DNA from: Mastigamoeba balamuthi
Lineage: Eukaryota; Evosea; Mastigamoebida; Mastigamoebidae
Direction of reading: 5' to 3'
DNA length: 64,000 nucleotides
Assembly (NCBI GenBank): GCA_902651635.1
Contig: CACRSC010000472.1
Span: 559,982-623,981, forward strand
Shown here: positions 23,245 to 32,596 of the stretch, piece by piece
Position numbering within the stretch: position 1 is the stretch's first letter
Layout: every line of letters begins with the position of its first letter
Notes under the pieces: generated by a model
Told to the model about the DNA's origin: nothing
The model's input: only the letters and a program-made list of their open reading frames with translations
Databases searched by the model: none
Position numbers and translations under genes: made by a program

Positions 23245-25596
23245 ATGGACAAGGACACGCCAAAACTCCCCTCAGACGCCGCTCCTCTCGCCGTCGACGA
23301 CGACTACGCCGCCGCCCCCGAGCGCATGAGCTCCGAGACCAACCGCGTCGAGGTGCCCTCCCCCCACACCCACGCACGCCGCCCGCAGTTCCAGTCCCAG
23401 CGCGGGCCCCTCCCCTCTTTCTCTCTCTCTTCTCTCTTGCCTGTTTGTTGTCCCCACCGTCGGTCACTGCGCACCGCCCCATGTCCCTTTGCCTTTTCTT
23501 GCCGCACTGACGGGCGCACGCGAAACCAACGCAACGCGATCCCCCCAGGAATGCCTGCCGCTCGTCAACGACACGGAGCCCGAGGACGCGGGCATGCGCG
23601 AGTCGCTGGGGTCCACGGGCGGCGCGCCCGCGGCCTCCTCGCAGGCGACCACGCGGGCGAGCAAGAAGACGCGCAAGCGGTCGTGCATGCACGGCTGGCG
23701 CCTGGAGCTGCGCTCGCTCTGCTCGCTGGCGCTGCCCCTCAGCGCCGCCTACTTCCTCGACAACAGCCTCCAGCTCCTCGAGATCTTCTTCATCGTGCGC
23801 ACGGCCCCTCCGCACCGGGGTGGGGAGGGGGAAAGAGGGGGAAGAGGAGGGGGTCCTGGCGAGAGGAAAAGCGGAGTGACCTCCGCTTTTGCTTTTGCTC
23901 TCTCTGATGCTGACTGCGTCAACTTTGCTGCTGCTGGGTGGGTGGGGCGGTGTGGGCAACCCCTTTTTGCCGCTGGTTGCTGACGCCGGCGGACACGTAA
24001 CCCCAGGGCCACATCGGGGCGGTGGAGCTCGCTGCGGGGTCCCTCGCCATCTCGCTGTGCAACATCACCGGGTGCGGTCTCCCCCCCACACCGCTTCGTT
24101 CCGCCCCCCCGACATTCCTTTTTCTGCTCCCCCGGCATACCGCATTTGACCGATAGGCGATCTCCTCGCCTTCTGACGTGTTCGGCAACAGATGGGCGTT
24201 TGGCTTCGGCCTCCTGACCGGCCTGGACACGCTGGCAGCCCAGGCCTACGGCGCGGGCAAGCTCAAGCGCGTCGGGGTCATCGCGCAGCGCTCGGCCATC
24301 GTCGTGACGGCCTACGCGGTGCCGACGGTCGTTGTCTGGTACTTCAGCGAGTACGTGCTGCTGGCGCTGCGTCAGGACCCCGACGTGGCGTCGCTGGCGG
24401 CGCAGTTCATCCTCTGGAGCATCCCGGGGCTGGTGCCGTGCCTCTGGTTCGAGGTCGTGCGCAGGTACCTGCAGGCCATCAACGTCGTGACGCCCGTGAT
24501 GCTCATCATCCTGCTCTCGCTGCCCTGCCTCGCGCTGCTGCTCTTCGTCTTTGTCGACTACCTCGAGATGGGCTTTGTCGGGTGCCCCATCGCCGTCAGC
24601 ATCGTGCAGTGGGGCCGCCTCGGGCTGCTGCTGGCCTACCTCGCCATCGCCCAGCCGCACATGCACACGTGGCCCGGCTGGTCGCGCAAGGCCTGGCTCT
24701 GCATGCCGCAGTTCCTCAAGCTCGCCATCCCGGGCGCCCTGATGTCCTGCATGGAGATCACCGGCTTCGAGATCGTCACCGTCTTCGCCGGCTGGCTCGG
24801 CACGCTGCGCCTCGCCGCCCACAGCGCGCTGCTGAGCACGTACAACGTCACGTACATGATCCCCACGGGGTTCGCGCTCGCCGTCACGACGCGCGTCGGT
24901 AACCTGCTCGGCGCCAACAAGCCGCGCCGCGCCCGCATGACGCACAGGCTGGGCCTCTGGATCTGCCTGGCCGTCGGCGCGGCGACCGTGTGCAGCCTGG
25001 CGCTGTTCAAGACGCAGATCGCGCACGTCTTCACAGACGACGCGGAGGTAGTCGCGATGTTCGAGCAGTACGTGCCGCTGCTCTGCATCATCGTCATGCT
25101 CGACGGCGTGCAGATCGTCGGCGGCGGGGCCCTGCGCGGGCTGGGCCGCCAGCGCCTGGGCATGGTCTCCAACTTCATCTCGTTCTACATCGTCGGCATC
25201 CCCTCGGGCTACGCAATGGCCTTTGCGCTCAACATGGGCGTCATGGGCCTCTGGTCGGGCATCGCGATATGCGATGCCCTCAGCTCGTTGTTCTTCTCGG
25301 TCGTCATCGCGGTGACCAACTGGAGGAAGACGGCCGAGGAGATTGTCTACGGGTACGCCAAGGCGGAGCCCGAGGCCAAGCGGCTGCGCAACACCCAGAA
25401 GAAGATCGCCGAGAGCGCGTGCTCGTACGGCACCATCGTCGCCAAGGACAAGGGCAGGTGGGAGGGCGCGTCGCTGCAGAACACAGACAAGACGGAGGTC
25501 GTCATCAACATCGAGGACGACGTGCCCTCGGGCAACTGCAGCGACGTGGACAACGACGGCACAAGGGAGGCCGCCAAGCCGGCCGCCATTCTGTGA
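23245..25596 (+). CDS. MATE-family multidrug/organic-cation antiporter (4 exons)
   Basis: Exons 23245-23352, 23549-23794, 24007-24071 and 24192-25596 give 607 residues. An acidic, Ser-rich cytosolic N-terminus of about 100 residues precedes a 12-TM MATE core starting at LCSLALPLSAAYFLDNS. Typical family stretches include GLLTGLDTLAAQAYGAGK (end of TM2), AGWLGTLRLAAHSAL and GFALAVTTRVGNLLGANKPRRAR after TM7-8, and DGVQIVGGGALRGLGRQR. MATE proteins export organic cations or drugs in exchange for H+ or Na+; eukaryotic members sit on plasma or vacuolar membranes. The C-terminal tail of about 90 residues is hydrophilic. Ion coupling and substrate cannot be told from sequence. Confidence 0.93.
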
Positions 25597-25871
25597 ATAC
25601 TAAAAATCAGAGTGACAGACTGCTAACAGAGAGAGACGAGTCAGAGTCCAACAATCCCTTCCATTACGTGGCCATCCGTCTACTCGGCTAAAGGCTAATC
25701 TGCCAAAATATGAGGCGGGGAGTACTGGATCCGCAAAAGTTTGACTCAAAACGCGTTGAATGTCCGTAAAACGATGTGTGTGCGTGCGGGTTGTGTGAAA
25801 AGGTGTGAAGTAGGGGAAACGCTTTGCGGTGGGCGTGCCCCAGAAGTCTGTCTGTCTGCCTGCCTGGCTTC

Positions 25872-27245
25872 TCAGTTGAAGTGGGAGAGCAGCGGCACGT
25901 TGAAGCCGTGCGACTCCCTGAGTGTCGCGTAGTCGTCGCCCTCGCCGCTGCAGCCGACGTTGCTGCCCTCGACGCAGCCCAGGCAGCTGATAGCCCGCAT
26001 CGGGACCTCGTCCTGGGCGTCGATCTCGACGAGCGGGGCCGCGGACTCTGTGTTCTTGAAGTGCGCCTCATCGGCGGCCTCGTTCTTGGGCGCCGCCGAG
26101 TTGGCCGCGCGGATGGTGCCGACCAGGATGGGCACCTGGTTCTCGGCCACGACGCCGTGCGACGACATGGCGACGACCTTGACGTAGTACGTCAGCGCGA
26201 CGCGCGGGGTGATGACCGTGGGGTGCGCGTAGGCGGCGACGGGGACGCGCAGTGTCGAGGTGACGACGGTGCTGCCCTGCGCCATGATGGGCCTGTCGAG
26301 GACCTGGCGCACGTCGAGGACCTTGACGTTGCTCTTGGTCTGCTCCTTCGAGTTGTACTCGGTCTTCTGCACCAGCGAGACCTGCAGCGTCTCGACGAGC
26401 TTGTTGCGCGTGTTGTTGGCCACCGTGACCTCGACGTTGACACTGTCCTCGGGCAGGAAGCCCGTCCGCGCGACCACGATCGACGTGAAGACACCGCCCT
26501 TGGAGCCGAGCTGCGACTCCTTCTCCGACTTGGCGGGCTGCGCCAGGAACGGGTCGTCGATGTCGATCATGGGCAGCATCTTAACGGGCAGCTCGGCCTA
26601 TGCGTGCGGGGGGCGAGCACAGAGAGGAGTCGACGTCAGCAGGCGGTTATTAATTGAAATTTCATAATGGACGAGTGGATTGAATGCGCACAATGTGGTC
26701 GCCCGTGTCCTCGAAGCTGTGGCGCTCCATCTTGGCGCGCAGGTAGTAGCGGACGGCGCCGTACTCGCCCTCGAACGACGGCGGCATGTTCTTGGGGAAG
26801 GCGGTCGTGTCGATGCTGAAGGGCATCGTGCTGTTGCCCGCGGGCAGCTTGCGGTCGCTCATGTACGGCGGCATCCACAGCGCGCGGCTGGGCTTGCACG
26901 ACGCGATCCTGTGGCGGTTCGACGGCATCGCCTTGGAGATGCGCCCTCCGAAGAGCAGCACCTTGACCCTGGTCTCGGCGATGAGCTCGATCGTCACGCT
27001 CTTTGCCTGCAAAATTGTGAACAAGTCAGTGAGGCGAGTGCACATTTAGGGGCGGGGCCCACAAATTGAGGGGTGAAGGGAAATTGGGGGCAGTTGGGAG
27101 CAGTGCAGTGTACCCTGATGGGAGCCGGGAGCGAGAAGAAGACGCGGCCTGTCACAGGCTGGCCGATGAAGAACGTCGCCGAGGGCACGTCGACGGCGAT
27201 GGAGAACTTGAGCGGGACGATGGGCTGCGTGATGTATGAGTCCAT
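25872..27245 (-). CDS. Arrestin-domain protein (alpha-arrestin / VPS26-like fold), 3 exons
   Basis: The start ATG at 27245 is the first in frame. The joined protein has an arrestin-N beta-sandwich (FSIAVDVPSATFFIGQPVTGRV, then KSVTIELIAETRVKV) and an arrestin-C half (FTSIVVARTGFLPEDSVNVEV, later VPILVGTIR). The last about 60 residues are acidic with a short Cys-rich patch (CLGCVEGSNVGC). Arrestin-fold proteins act as adaptors for endocytosis and ubiquitination of membrane cargo; canonical alpha-arrestins carry PPxY motifs, which I do not see here. It lies convergent to the MATE transporter, 275 bp apart, and in the same window as a G-gamma and cyclase-like gene; whether they work together is not shown. 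Confidence 0.82.
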
Positions 27246-27855
27246 TGTGTGTGTGATAGGCACGCCGCTGCGGTGGAGTGCAGTGTGCTCCTTTTTTCCC
27301 TCAGTGGGAACTTTTGTTTTGCGCTTGACAAAAGATTAAAAGTCTGATGACTCGGTGCGCTTTTTGTTCCTGGTTTTTTCCACACGGATCTTCAATTGAT
27401 CTCGGGGACGATGTTCTCAGACCTTCTCAGCAATCTCTCGGTTTCTTGGACTTTTCTCATTCTTTTCGGGCGGTTTCCCCCGCACAAGTGCGAGAAAACG
27501 GTGTTCAGCACCAAGAAACGGAGAAGAACCTGTGGATGTCGCCACTGGCCGTTTTTTGTGCGCAAAAGGTGCAGTAGTTTCACTTGAGCATGGCTGCCCG
27601 ACCACGTGGCCGCGCACGGGTTGCCCGGCCGCGCGGCCGTTACGTGCGGCGCGCGCTCACTGCACCGCCCGCATCGCCTCTGCTGCGCGGAAACCACCGA
27701 ATTCAGGGCACCGGCACGGATGCCGAGGCGGCCGCGGCGCGCAGGGTCCGTGCAGCGGCGTGCAGATACGTGCGCCATGCGTGCCTGTAGCTCTGAGGGC
27801 CTTCCGATAAAACGCAACCGCCGAATTGCGTCATATGTATTTCCTGTACTCCTTC
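27246..27855. promoter_or_regulatory. Spacer upstream of the arrestin-like gene
   Basis: 610 bp with no supported gene. Bases about 27580-27760 are very GC-rich with CCGCGCGGCC-type repeats that could fold strongly; the rest is AT-richer, with TTCAATTGAT at 27391. A structured non-coding RNA is possible but nothing is recognised. Confidence 0.25.
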
Positions 27856-30621
27856 CTATGATCCCGGGTTGCTGCTCCTATTCAGGGCACTCTGGAGAAG
27901 CTCCCTGTCCCCGGGGTCCGCCACGAGGCCCAGGCACTCGGAGGCGTCGCAACCCGCTGCAGCGCACGCGCCCGCGACGTCGAGGCACAGCACAAACGCC
28001 TCGCGCGCCCTCTCTGCGGACCTGCGGGCCACCGCCGCGTACGCCCTGCAGGCGAGCCACAGCGCGTCGCCTGCGCCGCCCCCGGCGCCCGTCCAGCTCT
28101 TGACGGCGGCGCACACGTGGCGGCTGCACTCCCCGGAGCCCTCGTCGCGCGCCTCGGCCATCTCGAGCGCCAAGACGGCGGCCAGAGCGGACCTGCCAAG
28201 CGCGTCCATCGTGGCCCGCGCCTGCGCGACGACGAGGACCCCGCGGTCGACGAGCGACGGCAGCGCGACGCCCAGCAGGCGCTCGGCCTGCGGCGACGTG
28301 CACGCGCACAGCACGCGCGACAGCGCGACGACGACCGCGCGGGCGAACAGCGGCACGTGCAGCAGGGCGGGCAGCGGCTTGTGGCCCGCGCGGCTCGCGA
28401 GTGCCCGCGGCAGCGACGACGCCAGCGGCTCCGTGAGAGCGCACGCGTCGAGGAGCGCCCTGACGTGGGCCAGCGCCTCGCCCGGGGTGTCGACGGCGAG
28501 GGCGCCCGCGGGCAGCTGCTCCCCGAGGAGGAACGCGACCATCGGCGGGGCCGCGGACGCCGCGCGGAGCTCCGTGCCGGGGAAGAGGTCCGAGAGCACG
28601 AGGGCGCACTGCCACGGGGGCTGGCTGCGCGACAGCGCTGCTAGCACGGCCGCGTCCGAGGCGTGCAGGCGCGCGAGGGCCTCGACGCAGCGCTGAGCGG
28701 TCTCCCTGTCCTCCCTCGCCCGCTCAACGCCGGCGCACGCGACGGAGCAGAGCCCCGCGGCTGCCGAGGCGATGCGGGCGGCGTCTGCGAAGATATGGCG
28801 CTGGCAGCCCTCGAGGCCCAGCAGCGACTCGAGGACGCGGAGCGACACGCCGGACAGGGCGCTGCCGTCCGCCAGAGCGGACTGCAGGGCCCACTCGGAC
28901 GCGATGCCCGCGGGGCTCGCGAGCCCCTGGGACGCGAGCGACGCGCACAGGCGCACAACGCGCAGCCGCGGCCGGTCGCCCGACGCCCTGCACGCCTCCA
29001 CGCAGGCCTCGGCGAGCGCGCGCGGCACGTACCCCGCAGCGCAGGGCCCGAGGCACCTGAGCACCTCGCACGCGAGGTCCTCGCCCGCGGCCAGTGCGCA
29101 CTTGCGCAGAACCCCCGCGAGCGTAGCGGCGGGGTCCTGAATGAAGCAGCGCAGTATGAGGGGCATCGCGGACTCTTGCAGCTGCGGTTCCGTGAGCGAA
29201 TCGCCAGGCGGCTCGCCGGCCGAGGCGGGGGACGATGAGGCGAGGCGGTTCAGGGCGGAGGTGAGGTCTGCGGAGCACCCCGCGGAGAACAGCGAGAGCC
29301 GCACGGCGTCGGTCCACGACGAGTGCGAGAGCTCGCAGAGCGCCGACTGCGCGGCGACGTCGAGCGAGCGCATGGCCGAGAGGACGGCGGAGCCCAGCGG
29401 CTCGGACGGGGCTTCGGACGCGCACCGCACGAGCTGCGGGGCCAGCCCGAGCGCGGCGACCTCTTGCGAGTGCGCGGCGACGCACGCGGACCACGTGGGA
29501 CCCCTGGCACCCGCGGGCACGCGCAGCAGCGACGACAGCACATGCACGCGCGCGCAGGGTGGCACGAGCGGCACGTCGTCCGCGAGCGCCTCGATGCCGC
29601 GCGGGCCCAGCAGTGTCGCAGCGGCAGTGACAGGCATCCCACCGGGGCTCACGCAGCAGGCGCGCAGCAGCTCCGCCGTGCTCTGCTCGCCGCCGTCTCC
29701 GCACTCAGCAGAGGCCGCCCTGCGCCCCAGCAGCTCCCGGAGCCCCTCCAGAGCCCCGCGCTCCTGCTCTGTCAGCGAGCCGTCGGACCCAGAGCTGCCG
29801 TCTTCGGCCTCCCTAGCAACCGCATCCGCGCGCCCAGAGTGCCCCTCGGCCCCGCACAGGGCGCGGTGCACCAGCTCGGTGCTCTGCTCGCAGCCGTCGC
29901 CACACGCAGCAGAGACAACACCACGCCCCAGCTGCTCCCGTTGCCCCTCCAGAGCTCCACCCTCCTGCTCTGCCAGCGAGCCAACGGACCCACCGCGGCC
30001 GTCGTCGGCCTCCCCAGCGACCGCATCCCCGCGCCCAGAGTGCCCCTCGGCCCCGCACAGGGCGCTGTGCACCAGCCCGGGGCACCTGCCCGCCAGCGCA
30101 GCGCCCAGGCAGCGCGCAACGCGCTCGTCGCCCGCCTCTGCGGCCCCGGCCAGCACGCCGCCGAGCCACGCGGCCAGCTCGGCCTCTGCGCACCGCGCCC
30201 CGTGCGCGACCACGAGCGCCGCGACGCCCTCCGCCGCGCCCGCGCGCGCCGCGAGCCGCCCGTAGGCGCGGGCCGAGGCGCCGGGCAGCGCGCGCGGGCA
30301 CGCGAGGGCGTCGGGCAGCTCCGAGGGCGCGGGCGGCGGCAGGAACGGCGCGGCGGCGAGGGCGCGGGCCAGGCGCCGGTGGGCCTCCAGGGTTGCGCGG
30401 GGCGAGGGGAGCGCGGAGAGGGCAGCGCGGAGCTCGGGGGCGGCGCTGGGGTGGTCGGGGGCGGCGGAGAGCGTGGAGAGCGCGCGGGCGATGGCCGAGG
30501 ACGCGGGGGGCGGCAGGAGGGCCGAGCGGGCCTCGAGGGCCGCGGCGAGGCGGGCGCGGCCGTCGCGGCGGCGGGAGGTCGCTGGATCGCGCACGCGCCG
30601 CTGCTTGAGGTCGACGAACAT
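27856..30621 (-). CDS. Intronless 921-residue Ala/Leu-rich helical-repeat protein with internal duplication
   Basis: A single uninterrupted frame, unusual in this intron-rich window. The N-terminus is basic (MFVDLKQRRVRDPATSRRRD). The rest is strongly helical, built of short amphipathic helices rich in Ala, Leu and Arg (for example SLPRALASRAGHKPLPALLH), as in HEAT or armadillo-type solenoids. I do not recognise a specific family. Residues about 183-315 are two copies of a 67-residue unit (see repeat entry), Gly/Glu-rich and probably a disordered loop between solenoid halves. The gene starts 95 bp from the divergent metallophosphoesterase gene. A scaffold or transport-receptor role would fit the fold but is inference only. 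Coding support comes from the single long frame, helical periodicity and the in-frame duplication. Confidence 0.7.
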   Translation of the reverse strand: MFVDLKQRRVRDPATSRRRDGRARLAAALEARSALLPPPASSAIARALSTLSAAPDHPSAAPELRAALSALPSPRATLEAHRRLARALAAAPFLPPPAPSELPDALACPRALPGASARAYGRLAARAGAAEGVAALVVAHGARCAEAELAAWLGGVLAGAAEAGDERVARCLGAALAGRCPGLVHSALCGAEGHSGRGDAVAGEADDGRGGSVGSLAEQEGGALEGQREQLGRGVVSAACGDGCEQSTELVHRALCGAEGHSGRADAVAREAEDGSSGSDGSLTEQERGALEGLRELLGRRAASAECGDGGEQSTAELLRACCVSPGGMPVTAAATLLGPRGIEALADDVPLVPPCARVHVLSSLLRVPAGARGPTWSACVAAHSQEVAALGLAPQLVRCASEAPSEPLGSAVLSAMRSLDVAAQSALCELSHSSWTDAVRLSLFSAGCSADLTSALNRLASSSPASAGEPPGDSLTEPQLQESAMPLILRCFIQDPAATLAGVLRKCALAAGEDLACEVLRCLGPCAAGYVPRALAEACVEACRASGDRPRLRVVRLCASLASQGLASPAGIASEWALQSALADGSALSGVSLRVLESLLGLEGCQRHIFADAARIASAAAGLCSVACAGVERAREDRETAQRCVEALARLHASDAAVLAALSRSQPPWQCALVLSDLFPGTELRAASAAPPMVAFLLGEQLPAGALAVDTPGEALAHVRALLDACALTEPLASSLPRALASRAGHKPLPALLHVPLFARAVVVALSRVLCACTSPQAERLLGVALPSLVDRGVLVVAQARATMDALGRSALAAVLALEMAEARDEGSGECSRHVCAAVKSWTGAGGGAGDALWLACRAYAAVARRSAERAREAFVLCLDVAGACAAAGCDASECLGLVADPGDRELLQSALNRSSNPGS
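29674..30075 (-). repeat. 201-bp tandem duplication inside a coding region (2 copies)
   Basis: On the minus strand, copy 1 is 30075-29875 and copy 2 is 29874-29674. Both encode the pattern LVH-x-ALCGAEGHSGR-x-DAV followed by GSLTEQERGALEG-like and GEQST. The unit is exactly 67 codons, so the frame is kept. Nucleotide identity is high but not complete, which suggests a fairly recent event. Confidence 0.9.
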
Positions 30622-30716
30622 CGGCGCGTTTCCGACAGATTCGTGAATCTGGGGCGGATACGTGGATCTTCGAAGCCAGCCAGATTCACTAGATTCGCAC
30701 AGAGAGGTGCTCTACG
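30622..30716. promoter_or_regulatory. 95-bp bidirectional promoter with GAATC palindrome
   Basis: The only DNA between two divergent start codons. It holds the inverted repeat CAGATTC-GT-GAATCTG (30636-30651) and two further AGATTC elements (about 30680-30696). These are candidate shared control sites. Confidence 0.45.
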
Positions 30717-32190
30717 ATGATCAGGCACCAGCCGCGTACGCCGGAGGAACAGAGCGAGGAGACGCGCAGGTTGCGCGTGCTGCTGGTGAGCGACGTGCAC
30801 GACGCCGTGCGGCGCATCACGCAGCTCGCCGAGTGGCTCTTCCAGAACAGCGAGCTGTACACTGCCACTCTGCCCCTCTTCTCCCCTTCGCCCACCTCCC
30901 GCCGCTTTCTATCCGCGCTGTGTTCCACGGCCACTCAGGCGCTGTGCAACCGCGGCAGCATCAACCTCACCCTGTGCGCCGGAGACGTCACCACCGGCAA
31001 CCCTGCCGGCGCCGCGACGCCAGAAGACGTGCGCCGCTCCCTCTCTGCTCTCGTTTTCCCGCAGTTGACTCGGGCAGCAGCGCGCCAAGATCGAGGGCTC
31101 GATGAGTTCCATCCTTGCAGCCCTGGAGCAGCTCTGCTCCCGCGTGGTCTACGTCCCCGGAAACGTGAGTGCAAGCCCCGCTCCGCCGTAAGACAAGAGC
31201 CCTCAACTCCCCTGCTGGCGCTCCTCCCGTTGCGCGTGTAGCACGACTCGCCCAACTGCTTCAACGACCCGCCGCCGTCCCTGACGCCAAACTCGGTCAA
31301 CATACACGCCCGCTGGTGCCTGCTGCTCGGCCCCCCTGCCCCCTCCGACCGAGAGAGACCTCGCCTCACAGTGGCCGCCCGCACACAACAAGGCTGCGCC
31401 TGCAGGAGGACCTCGTCGTTGCCGGCCTCGGAGGATCGATACCCGCCAAGCAGTTGCGCCAGCAGAACACGCAAGCCTCTTGCGGGCACTGACGGCCAGC
31501 GGCGTGGCGACGCGCAGAGGAGGAGGCTCGGTGTGGTGGGGCGCGTACCCGTACAACAACGACGAGGAGTTCAGCGACGCCGTGGAGCGCCTGAGGCTCG
31601 TCGACCAGCGCGGCCCGGCCCCCGAGAAGCGCCCGATGCCCGACGGGATGTTCGTGCCGCGCGGGCCAGCGCTGCCCTTCGACCCCTGCGGCGTGATCCC
31701 CGTCGCCAACGTCTACGACACGGACTCTGTCCTGCTGCTCAGCCACATCGGCCCCAGCCTCAGCTGTGCGGGCCGGCGCAGGGGGCCGCGTGGGTGGGGC
31801 GGGCAGTGCGCGCTGACGGGCGGGGCGCTGCGTGCGCAGGGACGACGGTGGACTCGGTCGAGCGGCCGCACGTGCACTCGGGGAGCTCCTACCTGTCGTC
31901 GCTGCTCGTGGGGGCCGGCAAGGACTGCATCGTCGCAGACATGCACGGGCACGCACACCGCGGGCGCGGCATGTGCGAGCTGAACCTCGTCCCCGTGGTC
32001 AACCCCGGCGCCCTGACGTGCGACACTCCGCGCTCCTCTGACGCACTTGTTGCTGCTGACACGGGCTCATGGGTACTGCGGCAGCGAGGGCAACTTCGCG
32101 CTGATGACTCTGGAGAAGAGGCCTGGCGAGCAGCGCTGGAAGATGACCAGCTGCGAGCTGCATTCGCTGCCGCCTCTGAGCCCTGTGTGA
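30717..32190 (+). CDS. Calcineurin-like metallophosphoesterase
   Basis: The dimetal phosphoesterase motifs occur in order: LLVSDVH (D-x-H), LCAGDVTT (GD), VPGN|HDSPN (GNHD, split by an intron), and DMHGHAHRG near the end (GHxH). The last exon joins as NPGALT|EGNFALMTLEK and stops at 32190. About seven exons are implied; clear junctions include GAC|GTGCGC...CAG|CAGCGC and AAC|GTGAGT...TAG|CACGAC. One stretch (about 30857-30938) looks like an intron but would shift the frame if removed, so it may be translated as a 27-residue insert; this junction is unresolved. Substrate is unknown: the family includes protein phosphatases, nucleotidases and phosphodiesterases. The gene shares its promoter spacer with the helical-repeat gene. 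Confidence 0.82.
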
Positions 32191-32596
32191 CCGACCATTT
32201 TATTCGATGCTTCCGACGACGCTGTTGGCGGGCCGAGGCCAAAAACGCAGGTGGTCAGCACGAGTACCAAATCACAGGGGCTCACACCGCAGTCTGGCTG
32301 GAACCAGAGCGTGCACGACGCACGTCCCTCAACCCCCCTCCACCCCAATGAAATCAAGTCAACCACACACGCCTATCAGCAAGCGATCAGGCTGGCAACG
32401 AACGGGTCGAGAAAACACGTTGTGGGTGGCTCGAGATAGAGGTTGGACATGGGTGGGGGAAGCAAGAGTGCACGCGGGGTGGCCGCGCTCGTGCTGACTG
32501 GTCTTTGACGCCGCCAAGATCTTGTGACACGTGGCTGGTATCTGCTGTCTCTCATATCTTTTCTTCCACACACGGCCCTCCGCGATACAACAATCG
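32191..32596. promoter_or_regulatory. Spacer between metallophosphoesterase and Sec24
   Basis: 406 bp between two plus-strand genes. Nothing recognised beyond a likely 3'-UTR and the Sec24 promoter. Confidence 0.25.

Noticed and set aside
27392-27817. Overlapping open frames on both strands in the arrestin upstream spacer
   Set aside because: Arg/Ala-rich translations typical of GC-rich non-coding DNA; no partner exons.
30857-30938. Intron-looking segment (GTACAC...TCAG) in the metallophosphoesterase gene
   Set aside because: It is 82 bp, and removal shifts the frame out of the AGDVTT motif; left as coding or unresolved.
32524-32596. Upstream extension of Sec24 (MTRGWYLLS...)
   Set aside because: No ATG at that point and the extra residues do not resemble a Sec24 N-terminus; the spliced MSLPSDQ start fits better.
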